A DNA stretch of 64,000 bases, taken from positions 806,001 through 870,000 of the forward strand of contig NZ_QGTL01000001.1 in assembly GCF_003182135.1 (NCBI RefSeq), written 5' to 3'. The translations under genes were made by a program, and so were the position numbers. This document shows positions 1 through 10,505 of this stretch, one piece after another. How positions within the stretch are numbered: the first letter of the stretch is position 1; every line of letters begins with the position of its first letter. The DNA is from Nocardia neocaledoniensis. GTDB lineage: Bacteria; Actinomycetota; Actinomycetes; Mycobacteriales; Mycobacteriaceae. Under the pieces are notes generated by a model. It was not told the origin of the DNA. It saw only the letters and a program-made list of their open reading frames with translations, and made no database searches.

Positions 1-65
1 ATCAGTTTCCGGTACAGCGGGCATCCGTGCGCGCTGACCGCTTATGACATGAAGGAGCTCGCGAC

Positions 66-257
66 ATGGCTGCCGTTTGCGACGTCTGCGCCAAGGGCCC
101 CGGTTTCGGGAAGTCGGTCTCGCACTCGCACCGGCGCACCAACCGTCGCTGGAACCCGAACATCCAGACCGTGCGTGCGCAGGTTGCCCCTGGCAACACC
201 CGCCGGATGAACGTGTGCACCTCCTGCCTGAAGGCGGGCAAGGTCGTCCGCGGCTGA
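66..257 (+). CDS. rpmB: 50S ribosomal protein L28, zinc-binding form
   Basis: Structural protein of the large ribosomal subunit, 63 residues, the usual length for bacterial L28. The sequence shows the L28 core ([14 protein letters not shown], residues 19-32) and two CxxC pairs (C5/C8 and C51/C54), which mark the zinc-containing paralogue. Actinobacteria often carry a second, cysteine-free copy used under zinc limitation, so this is inferred to be the zinc-replete version. An AAGGAGCT Shine-Dalgarno sequence lies just upstream of the ATG. No partner gene is visible before it because the window starts there; the downstream acetyltransferase is about 80 bp away on the same strand. Confidence 0.97.
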   Translation: MAAVCDVCAKGPGFGKSVSHSHRRTNRRWNPNIQTVRAQVAPGNTRRMNVCTSCLKAGKVVRG

Positions 258-338
258 TTCTCAGCCCGTACATTCTGCCGACAGTGCCCCGGCACCCCGC
301 GTGGGTGATCCGGGGCTTTGTCGTCGGCGGGTAGCCCG

Positions 339-800
339 ATGTCCGACTGGCGGATCACGTCGCTGACCGCCGACCGGGTCACCGCACTCGCCGCCTGCCA
401 CATCGCGACCTGGCGTGAGGCCTACGACACCCTCGTGCCCGGCCACGTGCTCACCGGATTCGATCTCGATCGCTCCGCGCAGACGTGGGAACGGCGCCGC
501 ACCGACGGCGCCCATCGACTGCCGATCGCGCTGTCCGGTGACGACCTCATCGGCTTCGCCGCCGCCACGGCCACCGAACTCGAAGCGCTCTATGTCCGCG
601 CCGCCTGGCACGGCAGCGGCGTCGCGGACGCCCTGATCGACGCCGCGGCCCCGGACTCGCCGTGCACACTGTGGGTCTTCGCGGACTATCCGCGCGCCCA
701 CGCCTTCTACCGCAGGCACGGCTTCACCGACACCGGCGTCCGCCGCGTCGACCCGTTCACCCTGCTGCCCGAACAATTGTGGCGGCGCGGCCCTCGCTAG
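339..800 (+). CDS. GNAT family N-acetyltransferase
   Basis: Probable acetyl-CoA-dependent N-acetyltransferase of 153 residues; substrate unknown. It starts with a first strand of the type ITSLTADRV, continues with a helix around AACHIATWREAY, and ends with the C-terminal beta-alpha pattern in which YPRAHAFYRRHGF precedes a last strand, a common GNAT signature (the AFY..GF element). The acetyl-CoA loop is imperfect (AAWHGSGVADALI instead of the classical Q/RxxGxG/A), so activity is inferred. I prefer the ATG at 339; a TTG seven codons upstream is in frame. The gene is followed after 9 bp by an enoyl-CoA hydratase-like gene, perhaps cotranscribed. Confidence 0.8.
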   Translation: MSDWRITSLTADRVTALAACHIATWREAYDTLVPGHVLTGFDLDRSAQTWERRRTDGAHRLPIALSGDDLIGFAAATATELEALYVRAAWHGSGVADALIDAAAPDSPCTLWVFADYPRAHAFYRRHGFTDTGVRRVDPFTLLPEQLWRRGPR

Positions 801-809
801 GGTGCAGCC

Positions 810-1598
810 ATGAGTACCACCGAACCGGTTACCGCCGTCACCCTCGTCGACGGCGTGCTGCAGCTGACCATCGCCACCGCCGCCGCGGGCACCTCGATGA
901 ACTTCGACCTGATCAACCAGGGCACCGAGGCACTGCGCACGCTCGACCCCGACGTCGGCGCCGTGCTGCTGACCGGTTCCGGCGCCAACTTCTGCGCGGG
1001 CGGCAACGTGCACCACTTCGCCGGCGCCGAGGATCGTGGCGCCTACCTGCACCAGCTGGCATCGGAACTGCACGACTTCGTGCGCGCGCTGGCCGCCACC
1101 CCGGTGCCGGTCGTCGCGTCGGTGCACGGCTGGGCCGCGGGCGCCGGCATGAGCCTGGTGTGCGCCGCCGACATCGCCATCGGCGGCCCCTCGACCAAGC
1201 TGCGCCCCGCCTACCCCGGCATCGGCCTGAGCCCGGACGGTGGCATGTCGTGGCTGCTGCCCCGCATCGTCGGCGCGAGTCGCGCGGCCGAGATCCTGCT
1301 CACCGACGCGGTACTCGACGCCGACGAGGCCGTGCGCCTTGGCATCCTGAGCCGCACCGTCGCCGACGACGAGGTCCGCGCCGAGGCCCTGCGCGTGGCC
1401 CAGAGCTTCGTCGCCGGTCCGCGCGCCACGTACGCGGCCATGAAAAAGCTGCTGGCCCAGTCGCCTTCCGCGACACTGGACCAGCAGCTGGACGCCGAAC
1501 GCGACAGCATCGCCGCCGCCGCGAACAACAGCACCGGCAAGGAAGGCGTCGACGCCTTCGTCGCCAAGCGCAAGCCCGATTACCTCGGGCTGAACTGA
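810..1598 (+). CDS. Enoyl-CoA hydratase/isomerase family protein
   Basis: Crotonase-fold protein of 262 residues acting on an acyl-CoA. The oxyanion-hole motif is visible (SGANFCAGGNVHHF) with the second one at GWAAGAGMSLVCAADIAI. At the usual second catalytic position the motif reads GLSPDGGMSWLLPR, with Asp rather than Glu, which is more like PaaG-type isomerases than classical hydratases. Function is therefore isomerase or hydratase in fatty or aromatic acid degradation; substrate cannot be read from sequence. The start ATG lies 9 bp after the acetyltransferase stop. The next gene is convergent. Confidence 0.9.
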   Translation: MSTTEPVTAVTLVDGVLQLTIATAAAGTSMNFDLINQGTEALRTLDPDVGAVLLTGSGANFCAGGNVHHFAGAEDRGAYLHQLASELHDFVRALAATPVPVVASVHGWAAGAGMSLVCAADIAIGGPSTKLRPAYPGIGLSPDGGMSWLLPRIVGASRAAEILLTDAVLDADEAVRLGILSRTVADDEVRAEALRVAQSFVAGPRATYAAMKKLLAQSPSATLDQQLDAERDSIAAAANNSTGKEGVDAFVAKRKPDYLGLN

Positions 1599-1605
1599 CT
1601 GCGCG

Positions 1606-1857
1606 TCAGCAGGCCGCGCCGAGGGCGCTGAAGGTGTTCTGCAGCAGGCAGGTCACCTTCGCGTTCACGCCGGAGGAGATGGTGGAGGTGCCGGTGGAGG
1701 TCCACTCCTCACCGATCTGGGTGGTGGCGACCGGCGCGGCCTGCTCGTTGTAGGGCTCGAGCGCCAGGCCGGCCGCGTTGGCCGAGGCGGCGCCCGCGGT
1801 GAGGGCGGCGGCGACGGCGGCGGTCGCGACGGCGGCGCGAACGGTGGTGATGTGCAT
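1606..1857 (-). CDS. Small secreted protein with Sec signal peptide, function unknown
   Basis: An 83-residue protein that I do not recognise. Residues 1-29 form a clear Sec signal peptide (short positive start, alanine/valine-rich core) ending in an ASANA-A site. The mature part is about 54 residues with only two cysteines (in KVTCLLQNTF and at the last residue), which could form one disulfide. The start is fixed by an AAGGAG Shine-Dalgarno sequence about 8 nt upstream of the ATG at 1857; an upstream in-frame extension would remove the signal peptide from the N-terminus. Small secreted proteins of this shape are frequent in Nocardia and mycobacteria. It sits convergent to the crotonase gene. 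Confidence 0.8.
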   Translation of the reverse strand: MHITTVRAAVATAAVAAALTAGAASANAAGLALEPYNEQAAPVATTQIGEEWTSTGTSTISSGVNAKVTCLLQNTFSALGAAC

Positions 1858-1906
1858 CGGGTTGTGCTCCTTCATCATTTTTCTTTCGTGCGGACGACGC
1901 CCCGGG

Positions 1907-2590
1907 TCAGGGCAGCCGCCAATCGACGGGCTCGGCACCGAGTTCATCGAGCAGTTCGTTGACCCGCGAGAAGGGCCGCGAACCGAAGAATCCCCGCGAG
2001 GCCGACAGTGGTGAGGGGTGCGCCGATTCGATGTAGGGGATCTCGGCGGCGGTGAGCGTGGGTTTGAGGGAGCCCGCGTCGCGGCCCCACAGCACGGCGA
2101 CCAGCGGCTCGTCCCGGGCGACCAGGGCGCGGATGGCCTGCTCGGTGACCGCTTCCCAGCCTTTGCCGCGATGCGAGGCCGGGGTGCCCGGGGTGACGGT
2201 GAGCACCCGGTTCAGCAGCAGCACACCCTGATCCGACCACGGGCTCAGGTCACCGCAGCTCGGCGTATCGAAGCCGAGGTCCTTGGTGTACTCGGCGAAG
2301 ATGTTGGACAGGCTGCGCGGCACCGGCGAGACATCGGGCGCGACAGAGAAACTCAGCCCCATCGCGTGTCCCGGTGTCGGGTAGGGGTCCTGGCCGACGA
2401 TCAGCACGCGGACCGCGTCGAAGGGACGACGGAACGCGCGCAGCACGTTCTCTCCCGCGGGCAGATAGCCCCGGCCCGCCGCGTTCTCGGCGCGCAGGAA
2501 TTCGCCCATCTCGGTGATGCGGTCGGCGACCGGCTCCAGAGCCCGGGCCCAGCCCGGATCGATGATCTCCGACAGTGGTTTGGCACCCAT
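1907..2590 (-). CDS. ung: Uracil-DNA glycosylase
   Basis: Removes uracil from DNA as the first step of base-excision repair. The 227-residue length is normal for family 1. The catalytic water-activating loop [18 protein letters not shown] is intact (Asp in GQDPYP), and the minor-groove intercalation loop [13 protein letters not shown] is present near the C-terminus (catalytic His). The product is cytoplasmic. It is followed upstream in transcription order by thiL with an 11-bp gap, so thiL-ung are probably one operon, as in mycobacteria. Confidence 0.97.
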   Translation of the reverse strand: MGAKPLSEIIDPGWARALEPVADRITEMGEFLRAENAAGRGYLPAGENVLRAFRRPFDAVRVLIVGQDPYPTPGHAMGLSFSVAPDVSPVPRSLSNIFAEYTKDLGFDTPSCGDLSPWSDQGVLLLNRVLTVTPGTPASHRGKGWEAVTEQAIRALVARDEPLVAVLWGRDAGSLKPTLTAAEIPYIESAHPSPLSASRGFFGSRPFSRVNELLDELGAEPVDWRLP

Positions 2591-2601
2591 GACCGCACAA
2601 C

Positions 2602-3579
2602 CTATCGTTTCCGGCCGGTGGGTGTGACGTCCGCCCCACGGAACGATTCCCAGCCGGTGCCGCCGGCGGGCTCGGTGCCGTCCACGGTGACGCCGCTGCC
2701 CGCGCCGACCACGCCGATCGGCCGCCAGCCCGGCGGCAGCGAGGTACCGGCGGCCCAGGTTCCGGCGAAGGCGTGATCCTCACCACCGGCCAGAATCCAT
2801 TGCGCCGCATCGGCATCCAGGCTCCGCGCCACCGCCGCCAGGTCGGGATCGGCCAGCGCGGCGCTGTGCACGTCGACGGCGACGCCGGAGGCGGCGGCGA
2901 GATGTCCCAGGTCGGCGAGCAGTCCGTCGGAGACGTCGGTGAGGGCGGTCGGCCCGACCTCGCCGGTCAGGTCGAGCACGGCGGCGTAGGGCGGCCGCGG
3001 AACACGGTGCGTGGCAAGGGCATGCGCGAAGGCGGGCGCGGAAAGGTCGGCGCCGCTGGACAACACGGCCAGGCCGGCGGCCGACCAGCCGAGCTCGCCC
3101 GCGACGGCGACGACATCGCCCGCGCGGGCGCCCGAGCGGGTGACGGCGGCCTGCCCACCGAGATCGCCGAACGCGGTCACCGAGATCACCAGCTGTTCAC
3201 TGTGCACCAGGTCGCCGCCCGCGACGGACCCACCGGCCCGGCTCGCCTCGGTCCAGAGCCCGTCGGCGAGACCGGTGATCACCGGCACGGCCGTGTCGGC
3301 CGGGCAGCCGAGCGCGACGACGAACGCCGTGGGACGCGCCCCCATGGCGACGATGTCGGCGGCGTTCTGCGCGATGGCCTTGCGACCGATCTCGACGGGG
3401 CTCGACCAGTCGAGCCGGAAGTGCCTGCCCTCGACGAGCATGTCGGTGCTCACCACGAAGCGGCCGTCGGGCGCGGCGATCACCGCGGCGTCGTCGCCCG
3501 GCCCGAGCAGCACGTGCGCGGCCTGCTCCCTGCCCGCGTTGATCAGGTCGATCACCGCGAACTCGCCCAGCTCACGCAC
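2602..3579 (-). CDS. thiL: Thiamine-monophosphate kinase
   Basis: Phosphorylates thiamine monophosphate to thiamine diphosphate with ATP, the last step of cofactor synthesis. The 325-residue protein shows the AIRS/PurM-type features: GPGDDAAVI near residue 26, [15 protein letters not shown], and [17 protein letters not shown]. The start at 3579 is a GTG; no ATG exists just upstream, and the conserved LGEF start region follows directly. Its Shine-Dalgarno is weak, so the true start could be slightly different. It lies upstream of ung on the same strand and divergent from the DUF3515 gene, about 120 bp away. Confidence 0.95.
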   Translation of the reverse strand: MRELGEFAVIDLINAGREQAAHVLLGPGDDAAVIAAPDGRFVVSTDMLVEGRHFRLDWSSPVEIGRKAIAQNAADIVAMGARPTAFVVALGCPADTAVPVITGLADGLWTEASRAGGSVAGGDLVHSEQLVISVTAFGDLGGQAAVTRSGARAGDVVAVAGELGWSAAGLAVLSSGADLSAPAFAHALATHRVPRPPYAAVLDLTGEVGPTALTDVSDGLLADLGHLAAASGVAVDVHSAALADPDLAAVARSLDADAAQWILAGGEDHAFAGTWAAGTSLPPGWRPIGVVGAGSGVTVDGTEPAGGTGWESFRGADVTPTGRKR

Positions 3580-3701
3580 CGTCCGTGGACGGCTGTCCTC
3601 GCTGATGACCGGCCCCTTCCCACTGTCCTGACGACCGACGAAATCGCCACGACGGTACCCTTTCGGAGGCGATCGGACACAACGGAGAGGACCAGGCGGT
3701 T

Positions 3702-4325
3702 ATGGCGGCGGATTCGTCGGACCCGGCAGCGGCGGACGACACGGACGGTAAGGCGCCGGACACGGACGTGAAGACCGACGCGGAAACCGATTCGTCGCCG
3801 TCGTACTCCCCCGCGCTGATCGCGACGGCGGTCGCCTTGCCGGTGGTGCTGATCGTCGGCGTCCTGGTCGCCGCCGTCATCGCCCTGCGCGCTCCCGTCG
3901 AGCGCGAACCGCTCGCCCTCGGCCCCGTCCCGGCCCCCGCGGCCGACGGTCCGGCCTGCCAGGCCCTGCTGCCCGCCCTCCCGGCCGACCTCGGCGACTA
4001 CACCAAGTCGACCCTCGTCGAGCCGGCCCCGCCCGCCACCCGCGCCTGGCAGCACCCCGACGGCGGCGAGCCGATCGTGCTGCGCTGCGGCCTGGACCGG
4101 CCCCTGGAATTCAACCGCGCGTCCCCGCTACAGGTCGTCAACGGCGTGCAGTGGTTCCAGGTGCGCGACGAGGTGGGCAAGGTCGGCACCTGGTTCGCCG
4201 TCGACCGCGAAACCTACATCGCCCTGACCGTCCCCGACGGCTCGGGCGCGGGCGCCATCCAGAACATCTCCGACATCATCAGCGCCCAGCTCCCCGCCCG
4301 CGAACCGACTCCCGGCGAGCTGTAG
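3702..4325 (+). CDS. DUF3515-family membrane-anchored protein
   Basis: A 207-residue protein with an acidic, Asp/Ser/Thr-rich N-terminal tail (about 1-35), one membrane helix (about 38-62, ALIATAVALPVVLIVGVL) and an extracytoplasmic C-terminal domain with two cysteines (in PACQALLP and LRCGLDRP). The family DUF3515 is a known neighbour of thiL and ddl in mycobacteria and relatives, which supports the assignment. Its function is not known; location next to ddl suggests envelope biology but that is only inference. It is convergent with ddl. Confidence 0.85.
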   Translation: MAADSSDPAAADDTDGKAPDTDVKTDAETDSSPSYSPALIATAVALPVVLIVGVLVAAVIALRAPVEREPLALGPVPAPAADGPACQALLPALPADLGDYTKSTLVEPAPPATRAWQHPDGGEPIVLRCGLDRPLEFNRASPLQVVNGVQWFQVRDEVGKVGTWFAVDRETYIALTVPDGSGAGAIQNISDIISAQLPAREPTPGEL

Positions 4326-4353
4326 TTCGAGCGCGGCGCCGGCCGCCGACAAC

Positions 4354-5448
4354 TCAGCGCAGGCCGGTGCCGCGGGCGATGGCGGTCTCGATCAGCGTGG
4401 ACACCAGCGCCGGGTAGTCGATCCCGGTCGCCTCCCACATCCGCGGGTACTGCGAGATCGGGGTGAAGCCCGGCATGGTGTTGATCTCGTTGATCACCGG
4501 CCCGTCCGCGGTGACGAAGAAGTCGACGCGGGCCAGTCCCTGGCAGTCCAGCGCGCGGAACGCACGGATGGACAGCTCGCGGATCTGGTCGGCCACGTCG
4601 TCGTCGAGCTTGGCGGGCACGTCGAATTCGCAGACGTCGTCGAGGTATTTGGTGGCGAAGTCGTAGAACTCGGGGGCGGCGGCGTCGGCGTCGGGCATCC
4701 GGATCTCGGAGACCACGCTCGCGCGGACCTGCCCGTCGGCGAATTCCAGGACGCCACACTCGACTTCGCGGCCGATGATGCCCGATTCGACGATCACCTT
4801 CGGGTCGTGTTCGCGCGCCGCGGCGACGGCCGCGTCCAGCTCGGCCCAGTCGGTGATCTTGGTGATGCCGATCGACGACCCGCCGCGCGCCGGCTTCACG
4901 AACGCGGGCAGCCCGATCCGCTCGCGTTCGGCGGCGGTCATGGTGGCGGTGCCGGGCCGCAGCACGACCTGCACGCCCACCGGCAGCCCCTCGGCGGCGA
5001 GCAACTTCTTGGTGAATTCCTTGTCCATGCCCGCGGCGCTGGCCAGCACACCGGCGCCGACGTACGGCACACCCGCCAGTTCGAGCATGCCCTGCAGCGT
5101 GCCGTCCTCGCCGAACGGGCCGTGCAGGATCGGGAACACCACGTCGACGCGGCCGAGCGCGGCGGAGGCGTCGTCGAGCGCCACCAGGGTGCCGGAGCGG
5201 CTCGGGTCGGCCGCCAGGGTGAGGGCGGTGCCCGTGGCGTCGACGGCGGGCAGCGAACCGTGACTGAGCGCGAGCTCGCCGATGCCGTCGGCGAGCACCC
5301 AGCCACCCTCGGCGGTGATGCCGATGGGTACCGCTTCGTAGCGCGCGGGATCGAGGTTGCGCAGCACGCTGCTCGCCGACACACACGAGACGGCGTGCTC
5401 GCTGCTGCGTCCGCCGAACACCACGGCCACCTTGATCCGGTTCGTCAT
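4354..5448 (-). CDS. ddl: D-alanine--D-alanine ligase
   Basis: Joins two D-alanines with ATP to make the dipeptide that ends the peptidoglycan stem; target of D-cycloserine. ATP-grasp fold: the N-terminal [13 protein letters not shown] motif, the ATP-binding lid region [13 protein letters not shown], and the metal-binding end ARVDFF...[10 protein letters not shown] are all visible. The length, about 364 residues, matches DdlA of mycobacteria. I choose the ATG at 5448; a GTG three codons upstream (5457) is also in frame. gpsA lies 43 bp upstream on the same strand, giving a gpsA-ddl operon as in M. tuberculosis. Confidence 0.97.
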   Translation of the reverse strand: MTNRIKVAVVFGGRSSEHAVSCVSASSVLRNLDPARYEAVPIGITAEGGWVLADGIGELALSHGSLPAVDATGTALTLAADPSRSGTLVALDDASAALGRVDVVFPILHGPFGEDGTLQGMLELAGVPYVGAGVLASAAGMDKEFTKKLLAAEGLPVGVQVVLRPGTATMTAAERERIGLPAFVKPARGGSSIGITKITDWAELDAAVAAAREHDPKVIVESGIIGREVECGVLEFADGQVRASVVSEIRMPDADAAAPEFYDFATKYLDDVCEFDVPAKLDDDVADQIRELSIRAFRALDCQGLARVDFFVTADGPVINEINTMPGFTPISQYPRMWEATGIDYPALVSTLIETAIARGTGLR

Positions 5449-5491
5449 GAACGTCACCGTAACGGTTTGACCGGCGTGGGGCGCTATCGCC

Positions 5492-6487
5492 CTACTCGGG
5501 TTTGATCCGGCGGCCCAGCAGACTGCCGACGGCCTCGCTCACCGAAAGTCCCTCGTGGCACACCCGGTGCACCGCGTCGGTCAGCGGCATCTCCACCTGA
5601 TGCGCCGCGGCCAGCGCGCGCACCGATGTGCACGACTTCACACCCTCGGCGACCTGGCCATTGGTCGCCTCCTGGGCGGCCTGCATCGACCCGCCCGCGC
5701 CGAGCACCGCGCCGAAGGAGCGATTGCGCGACAGCGGCGAGGTGCAGGTGGCCACCAGATCGCCCACGCCGGCGAGCCCGGCCAGGGTGACCGGCTGCGC
5801 GCCGAGCGCCACGCCGAGCCGGATCACCTCGGCGAGACCACGGGTGATCAGGCTCGCGATGGTGTTGTCGCCGAGCCCCATTCCGGCGGCGATCCCGCAG
5901 GCCAGTGCGATGACGTTCTTGCACGCGCCGCCGATCTCGCAGCCGATCACGTCGGTGTTGGTGTACGGCCGGAAGTAGCCGGTGGCACACGCCCGCTGCG
6001 CCACCTCGGCCCGCTCGGGGTCGATGCAGGCGATCACCGTGGCCGTCGGCTGGCACTGCACGATCTCGCCGGCCAGGTTCGGCCCGGACAGCACCGCGAC
6101 GCGACCGGGGTCGGCGCCGGTGACCTCCTCGATCACCTGGCTCATCCGCAGCAGCGTGCCGGTCTCGATGCCCTTGGCCAGGCTGAGCAGGGTGGCGTCG
6201 GGTCCGATGTCGCCCTTCCAGCGGTCCAGGTTCGCGCGCAGCGACTGCGACGGCACGGCGAGCACCACCAGGTCGACGCCGTCGAGCGCGGCCCCGGCGT
6301 CGGCGGTGGCGCGCACCGGCGGCAACTGCACGCCGGGCAGATAGAACGGGTTGCGATGTTCGCTGTTCAGCGCCTCGGCCACCTCGTCGCGTCTGGCCCA
6401 GATCGTGACCTCGGTCCCCGCCTCCGCCAACACCTTCGCGAACGCGGTGCCCCACGACCCCGCGCCCATAACCGCCGCCCTCGTCAT
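5492..6487 (-). CDS. gpsA: Glycerol-3-phosphate dehydrogenase [NAD(P)+]
   Basis: Reduces dihydroxyacetone phosphate to sn-glycerol-3-phosphate for phospholipid synthesis. The 331-residue protein begins with the Rossmann motif [19 protein letters not shown] and has the conserved substrate-side segments GPNLAGEI and [22 protein letters not shown], which contains the catalytic lysine. The ATG at 6487 is chosen because the Rossmann strand starts four residues in. It is divergent from fbiD with only 31 bp between start codons, so the two promoters overlap or one is inside the other gene. Confidence 0.96.
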   Translation of the reverse strand: MTRAAVMGAGSWGTAFAKVLAEAGTEVTIWARRDEVAEALNSEHRNPFYLPGVQLPPVRATADAGAALDGVDLVVLAVPSQSLRANLDRWKGDIGPDATLLSLAKGIETGTLLRMSQVIEEVTGADPGRVAVLSGPNLAGEIVQCQPTATVIACIDPERAEVAQRACATGYFRPYTNTDVIGCEIGGACKNVIALACGIAAGMGLGDNTIASLITRGLAEVIRLGVALGAQPVTLAGLAGVGDLVATCTSPLSRNRSFGAVLGAGGSMQAAQEATNGQVAEGVKSCTSVRALAAAHQVEMPLTDAVHRVCHEGLSVSEAVGSLLGRRIKPE

Positions 6488-6518
6488 CTGCTCAATATGC
6501 CATGCAAGGATTGAGGAC

Positions 6519-7199
6519 ATGCGTCCGCACACCGTGCACGCCGTGATGGCGGTCAAGCACATCGATCGGGCCAAGAGCAGGCTGGCCGACATGCTGAGTC
6601 CCGAACAGCGGGAGCGGCTCGTGCTCGCCATGTTCGCCGACACGGTGGTCGCCGCGACGGCGGTGCCCGAGGTGCTGTCGCTGACCGTGGTCACGCCCGA
6701 TCCGCTGGTCGCCGCCCGTGCCGCCGCGCTGGGCGCGCACGTCATCGACGAGCCCGCGGGCGCACCGGACCCGCTCAACTCCGCGCTGGCCGCCGGCGCC
6801 GCCGACGTGCGGGATCGGCACGGTCCGGCCCATCTGCTGGCCCTGCAGGCCGATCTGCCCGCGCTGCGCCCCGCCGAACTGGCCGATCTGCTCACCGTGG
6901 CGCCGCACGGCGTGCGTTCGGTCGTCGTCGACCACACCGGCACCGGGACCGCGGCCCTGCTCGTGCGCGACACCGCCGCCGAACTGGCGCCGCGTTTCGG
7001 CGCCGATTCGGCCCGCGCCCACCGCGCGGCGGGGGCGCACGCGCTCACCGGGCACTGGCCAGGGCTGCGCTGCGATGTCGACACCCCCGCGGACCTCGAC
7101 GCGGTCCGTAGGATCGGAGTCGGGACCCACACCGCGGCCACCTTGCGCGCGTTCGGATTGCCCGCGCACAGCGGCGATCCCGTGCGGACGGTGTGCTAG
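6519..7199 (+). CDS. fbiD: Phosphoenolpyruvate/2-phospholactate guanylyltransferase of F420 synthesis
   Basis: CofC/FbiD family: transfers GMP to a three-carbon phosphate (phosphoenolpyruvate in mycobacteria, 2-phospholactate in archaea) to start building coenzyme F420. The 226-residue protein has the nucleotidyltransferase start [15 protein letters not shown], the conserved [13 protein letters not shown] and the [14 protein letters not shown] segment that carries the metal-binding acidic residue. A GAGG element precedes the ATG. The neighbours gpsA and ppk are the same as for the mycobacterial gene. An F420-type (DUF385) reductase at 50.7 kb shows that the cofactor is used by this organism. 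Confidence 0.93.
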   Translation: MRPHTVHAVMAVKHIDRAKSRLADMLSPEQRERLVLAMFADTVVAATAVPEVLSLTVVTPDPLVAARAAALGAHVIDEPAGAPDPLNSALAAGAADVRDRHGPAHLLALQADLPALRPAELADLLTVAPHGVRSVVVDHTGTGTAALLVRDTAAELAPRFGADSARAHRAAGAHALTGHWPGLRCDVDTPADLDAVRRIGVGTHTAATLRAFGLPAHSGDPVRTVC

Positions 7200-7270
7200 C
7201 CGGTCGCCACGGCCGAGTCCACGGTGTGAGTCCGCCGATGTCGTACTGCGAACTGCTCGGTATGTAGGGG

Positions 7271-9442
7271 ATGATTGACGGCGTGAGCGATACGGAAACC
7301 ATCAAGCAGCAGGCCCCGATTTCCCCGCCACCCGCGGCCGCCAACGGCGCGGGCTCCGACACCACCACCCAGCGATTGCCCCGGGATCGCTACCTCAACC
7401 GGGAACTCAGCTGGCTGGACTTCAACGCCCGCGTGCTCGCGCTCGCCGAGGACGCCTCCCTGCCGCTGCTCGAACGCGCGAAATTCCTGGCGATCTTCGC
7501 CTCGAATCTCGACGAGTTCTACATGGTCCGCGTCGCCGGACTGAAACGTCGCGCCGAGACCGGACTGTCGGTCCGCTCCGCCGACGGCCGCTCACCGTCG
7601 GAACAGCTCGAGATGATCGCGGCGCGCGCCCAGGAACTGGCCGCGCGGCACGCCCGCGTGTTCATCGACGACGTCGATCCGGCACTGGATGCCCACGGCA
7701 TCGACCTGATCGGCTGGGCCGACCTCGACGACGACGAACGCCAGCGCCTCTCGGGCTATTTCACCGACCAGGTGTTCCCCGTGCTCACCCCGCTGGCCGT
7801 CGACCCGGCCCACCCGTTCCCCTATATCTCGGGCCTGAGCCTGAATCTGGCCGTGACGGTGAAGGACGCCGACACCGGCGGTGAGCATTTCGCCCGCGTG
7901 AAGGTGCCCGACAACGTCGATCGCTTCGTGCGCGTGCGGCGCACCGCGGCGCCCTCGGCGATCGCGGCGTTCCTGCCGATGGAAGAGCTCATCGCCGCCC
8001 ACCTGGACCTGCTCTTCCCCGGGCTGACCGTGGTGGAGACCCATTCGTTCCGGATCACCCGCAACGCCGACTTCGAGGTCGACGAGGACCGCGACGAGGA
8101 TCTGCTGCAGGCGATGGAACGCGAGCTGGCACGGCGCCGTTTCGGCAAGCCGGTGCGGCTCGAGGTCTCCGACGACATGACCGAGCACATGCTCGAACTG
8201 CTGCTGCGCGAACTCGAGGTCGACCCGGCCGACGTGATCCAGGTGCCCGGCCTGCTCGACCTGTCGTGCCTGATGCAGGTGTACGGCGTCGACCGGCCCG
8301 ATCTCAAAGACGCGCCCTATGTTCCGGCCACCCCCGCCGCCTTCGGCGAACGCGAGACCCCGCGCAATGTCTTCTCGGCGCTGCGCGAGGGCGATGTGCT
8401 GGTGAACCACCCGTACGACTCGTTCTCCACGAGCGTGCAGCGCTTCATCGAGCAGGCCGCCGCCGACCCGCAGGTGCTGGCGATCAAGCAGACCCTGTAC
8501 CGCACCTCCGGTGACTCGCCGATCATCAACGCGCTGATCGAGGCCGCCGAGGCGGGCAAGCAGGTCGTCGCGCTGGTGGAGATCAAGGCCCGCTTCGACG
8601 AACAGGCCAACATCAAGTGGGCGCGCGCGCTGGAACAGGCGGGTGTGCACGTGGTGTACGGCCTGATCGGCCTCAAGACCCACTGCAAGACCTGCCTGGT
8701 GGTGCGCAGGGAGGGGTCCACCATCCGGCGCTACTGCCACATCGGCACCGGCAACTACAACCCGAAGACGGCCCGGCTCTACGAGGACTTCGGGTTGTTC
8801 ACGGCCGCACCGGAGATCGGCGCCGATCTGACCGACCTGTTCAACTCGCTGACCGGGTACTCCCGCAAGGAGGACTACCGCAATCTGATGGTCGCCCCGC
8901 TCGGTGTGCGCGACGGCATCATCGAGCGGATCGACCGCGAGATCGAACTGGCCGAGCAGGGCGATACCGCCGCCCGAATCCGGCTGAAGGCCAATGCCAT
9001 CGTCGACGAGCAGATCATCGACGCGCTGTACCGGGCCTCGCTGGCCGGTGTGCCGGTCCAGATCGTGGTGCGCGGCATCTGCGGCCTGCGCCCCGGCGTC
9101 CCGGGGCTGAGCGAGAACATCGAGGTGCGCTCGATCCTGGGCCGGTTCCTCGAGCACTCCCGGGTGATCGAGTTCGGCGCGCAGGCCCAGACCTGGATCG
9201 GCAGCGCCGACATGATGCACCGCAATCTCGACCGCCGGGTCGAGGTGATGGTCCAGGTGAAGGACCCCCGCCTCGCCGAACAGCTCTCGGTGGTCTTCGA
9301 TTCGGCGCTGGACCCGATGACCCGCTGCTGGGTGCTACGCCCGGACGGTCGATGGCAGGCCAGCCCGAGCGATGCCGACGGCGAGCAGGTCCGCGATCAT
9401 CAGCAGTTCCTCATGCGCCTGCGACGCCCCGATCAGCAGTGA
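7271..9442 (+). CDS. ppk: Polyphosphate kinase 1
   Basis: Reversibly makes long-chain polyphosphate from ATP. At 723 residues it has the family's normal size. Domains in order: N-terminal helical domain ([16 protein letters not shown]), head domain, and two phospholipase-D-like C-terminal domains. The phospho-accepting histidine motif [10 protein letters not shown] and the second conserved [17 protein letters not shown] are intact, as is the later [16 protein letters not shown] block. The ATG at 7271 is used; a GTG at 7283 is possible. Its stop overlaps the mutT1 start (GTGA), so polyphosphate and mutT1 expression are translationally coupled here. Confidence 0.97.
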   Translation: MIDGVSDTETIKQQAPISPPPAAANGAGSDTTTQRLPRDRYLNRELSWLDFNARVLALAEDASLPLLERAKFLAIFASNLDEFYMVRVAGLKRRAETGLSVRSADGRSPSEQLEMIAARAQELAARHARVFIDDVDPALDAHGIDLIGWADLDDDERQRLSGYFTDQVFPVLTPLAVDPAHPFPYISGLSLNLAVTVKDADTGGEHFARVKVPDNVDRFVRVRRTAAPSAIAAFLPMEELIAAHLDLLFPGLTVVETHSFRITRNADFEVDEDRDEDLLQAMERELARRRFGKPVRLEVSDDMTEHMLELLLRELEVDPADVIQVPGLLDLSCLMQVYGVDRPDLKDAPYVPATPAAFGERETPRNVFSALREGDVLVNHPYDSFSTSVQRFIEQAAADPQVLAIKQTLYRTSGDSPIINALIEAAEAGKQVVALVEIKARFDEQANIKWARALEQAGVHVVYGLIGLKTHCKTCLVVRREGSTIRRYCHIGTGNYNPKTARLYEDFGLFTAAPEIGADLTDLFNSLTGYSRKEDYRNLMVAPLGVRDGIIERIDREIELAEQGDTAARIRLKANAIVDEQIIDALYRASLAGVPVQIVVRGICGLRPGVPGLSENIEVRSILGRFLEHSRVIEFGAQAQTWIGSADMMHRNLDRRVEVMVQVKDPRLAEQLSVVFDSALDPMTRCWVLRPDGRWQASPSDADGEQVRDHQQFLMRLRRPDQQ

Positions 9443-10383
9443 GCGACGGCACAGGGCTGTCCATGCGGGACCCCCGTGTGCGGGCCAATATCCACGCGGC
9501 GGGCGCGCTGGTGTGGCGCGCGGGCGACAAGGGCCCGGAGATCGCGGTGATCCACCGCCCGAAGTACGGGGACTGGTCGCTGCCCAAGGGCAAACTCGAT
9601 CCCGGGGAGACGCCGATCGTCGCCGCGGTACGAGAGGTCGGTGAGGAGACCGGCCTGCCGTGCTCCCTCGGCCGGTTCCTCGGGCACGTCACCTATCCGA
9701 TCCCTGGCCACCGCCAGCTCAAACGGGTCTATTACTGGGCGGCCGAGGCGAAGGCGGGCGAGTTCACCGTCAACGCCGAGGTCGACCAGTTGCGCTGGTA
9801 CCCGCTGGACCGGGTGATGGACCAGCTGTCGTATCCGATGGACCGTCAGGTCGTGCGGATGTTCGCCCGGCTGCCCGCGCGCACCGCGACGGTGCTGCTG
9901 GTTCGCCACGCGAAGGCGGGCAAGCGCGGCAAGTTCGACGGACCCGATGCCGAGCGCCCGCTGGAACCGGCCGGCGCCGCCCAAGCGAAGGCGTTGACGC
10001 CGAATCTGCTGGCGTTCGGGGCATCCGAGATCCACTCGGCCGATCCGCTGCGCTGCGTGCAAACCGTGACCCCGTTGGCCGAAGCGCTGAACGTCGAAAT
10101 CAATTGCGAGCCAATGTTTTCCGAGCAAGGTTACGATTCAGCGAAAGACGCGGCGCGGCAACGATTTCTGTCGTTGATCACCGATCACGGCGTACCGGTG
10201 GTGTGCAGTCAGGGCGGGGTGATTCCCGATCTCGTGCAATGGCTCGCCGAGCGGGGTGAGCTCAGCTTGCCGCCCGCGCGCAATCGCAAGGGCAGCGTCT
10301 GGGCATTGTCGTTCACCGACGACCGATTGGTCGCGGCCGACCATCTGGACCGCGCACTCACGACCGGATTCGTCAAAGCCTGA
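9439..10383 (+). CDS. mutT1: Nudix hydrolase fused to histidine phosphatase (MutT1 type)
   Basis: Two-domain enzyme of about 314 residues. The N-terminal Nudix domain has a complete Nudix box ([20 protein letters not shown]... near residues 50-72); the C-terminal half starts with LLVRHAKAG, the RHG/RHA motif of the histidine phosphatase superfamily. Mycobacterial MutT1 has this same architecture and cleans oxidised or diadenosine nucleotides (8-oxo-dGTP, Ap4A). The GTG at 9439 overlaps the ppk stop by 4 nt; an ATG at 9463 is an alternative start. The gene is on the same strand as ppk, whereas it is convergent with ppk in M. tuberculosis as I recall. Confidence 0.93.
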   Translation: MSDGTGLSMRDPRVRANIHAAGALVWRAGDKGPEIAVIHRPKYGDWSLPKGKLDPGETPIVAAVREVGEETGLPCSLGRFLGHVTYPIPGHRQLKRVYYWAAEAKAGEFTVNAEVDQLRWYPLDRVMDQLSYPMDRQVVRMFARLPARTATVLLVRHAKAGKRGKFDGPDAERPLEPAGAAQAKALTPNLLAFGASEIHSADPLRCVQTVTPLAEALNVEINCEPMFSEQGYDSAKDAARQRFLSLITDHGVPVVCSQGGVIPDLVQWLAERGELSLPPARNRKGSVWALSFTDDRLVAADHLDRALTTGFVKA

Positions 10384-10406
10384 GCGGCCCGCCCCGAAAC
10401 AGCCGA

Positions 10407-10433
10407 AACGGCCCCGGAATCCCCGGGGCCGTT
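10407..10433. terminator. Bidirectional stem-loop between mutT1 and hupB
   Basis: An 11-bp perfect stem (AACGGCCCCGG / CCGGGGCCGTT) with a 5-nt loop lies between the convergent mutT1 and hupB ends. There is no long T-run on either side, typical of actinobacterial terminators, so it may act for both genes. Confidence 0.75.
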
Positions 10434-10505
10434 CTCGGTCCAGTGGTGGGTGATGCGGCCTACGTGCACATTCCCCGACCTGATCCCGCTGCGGCGGGAT
10501 CAACA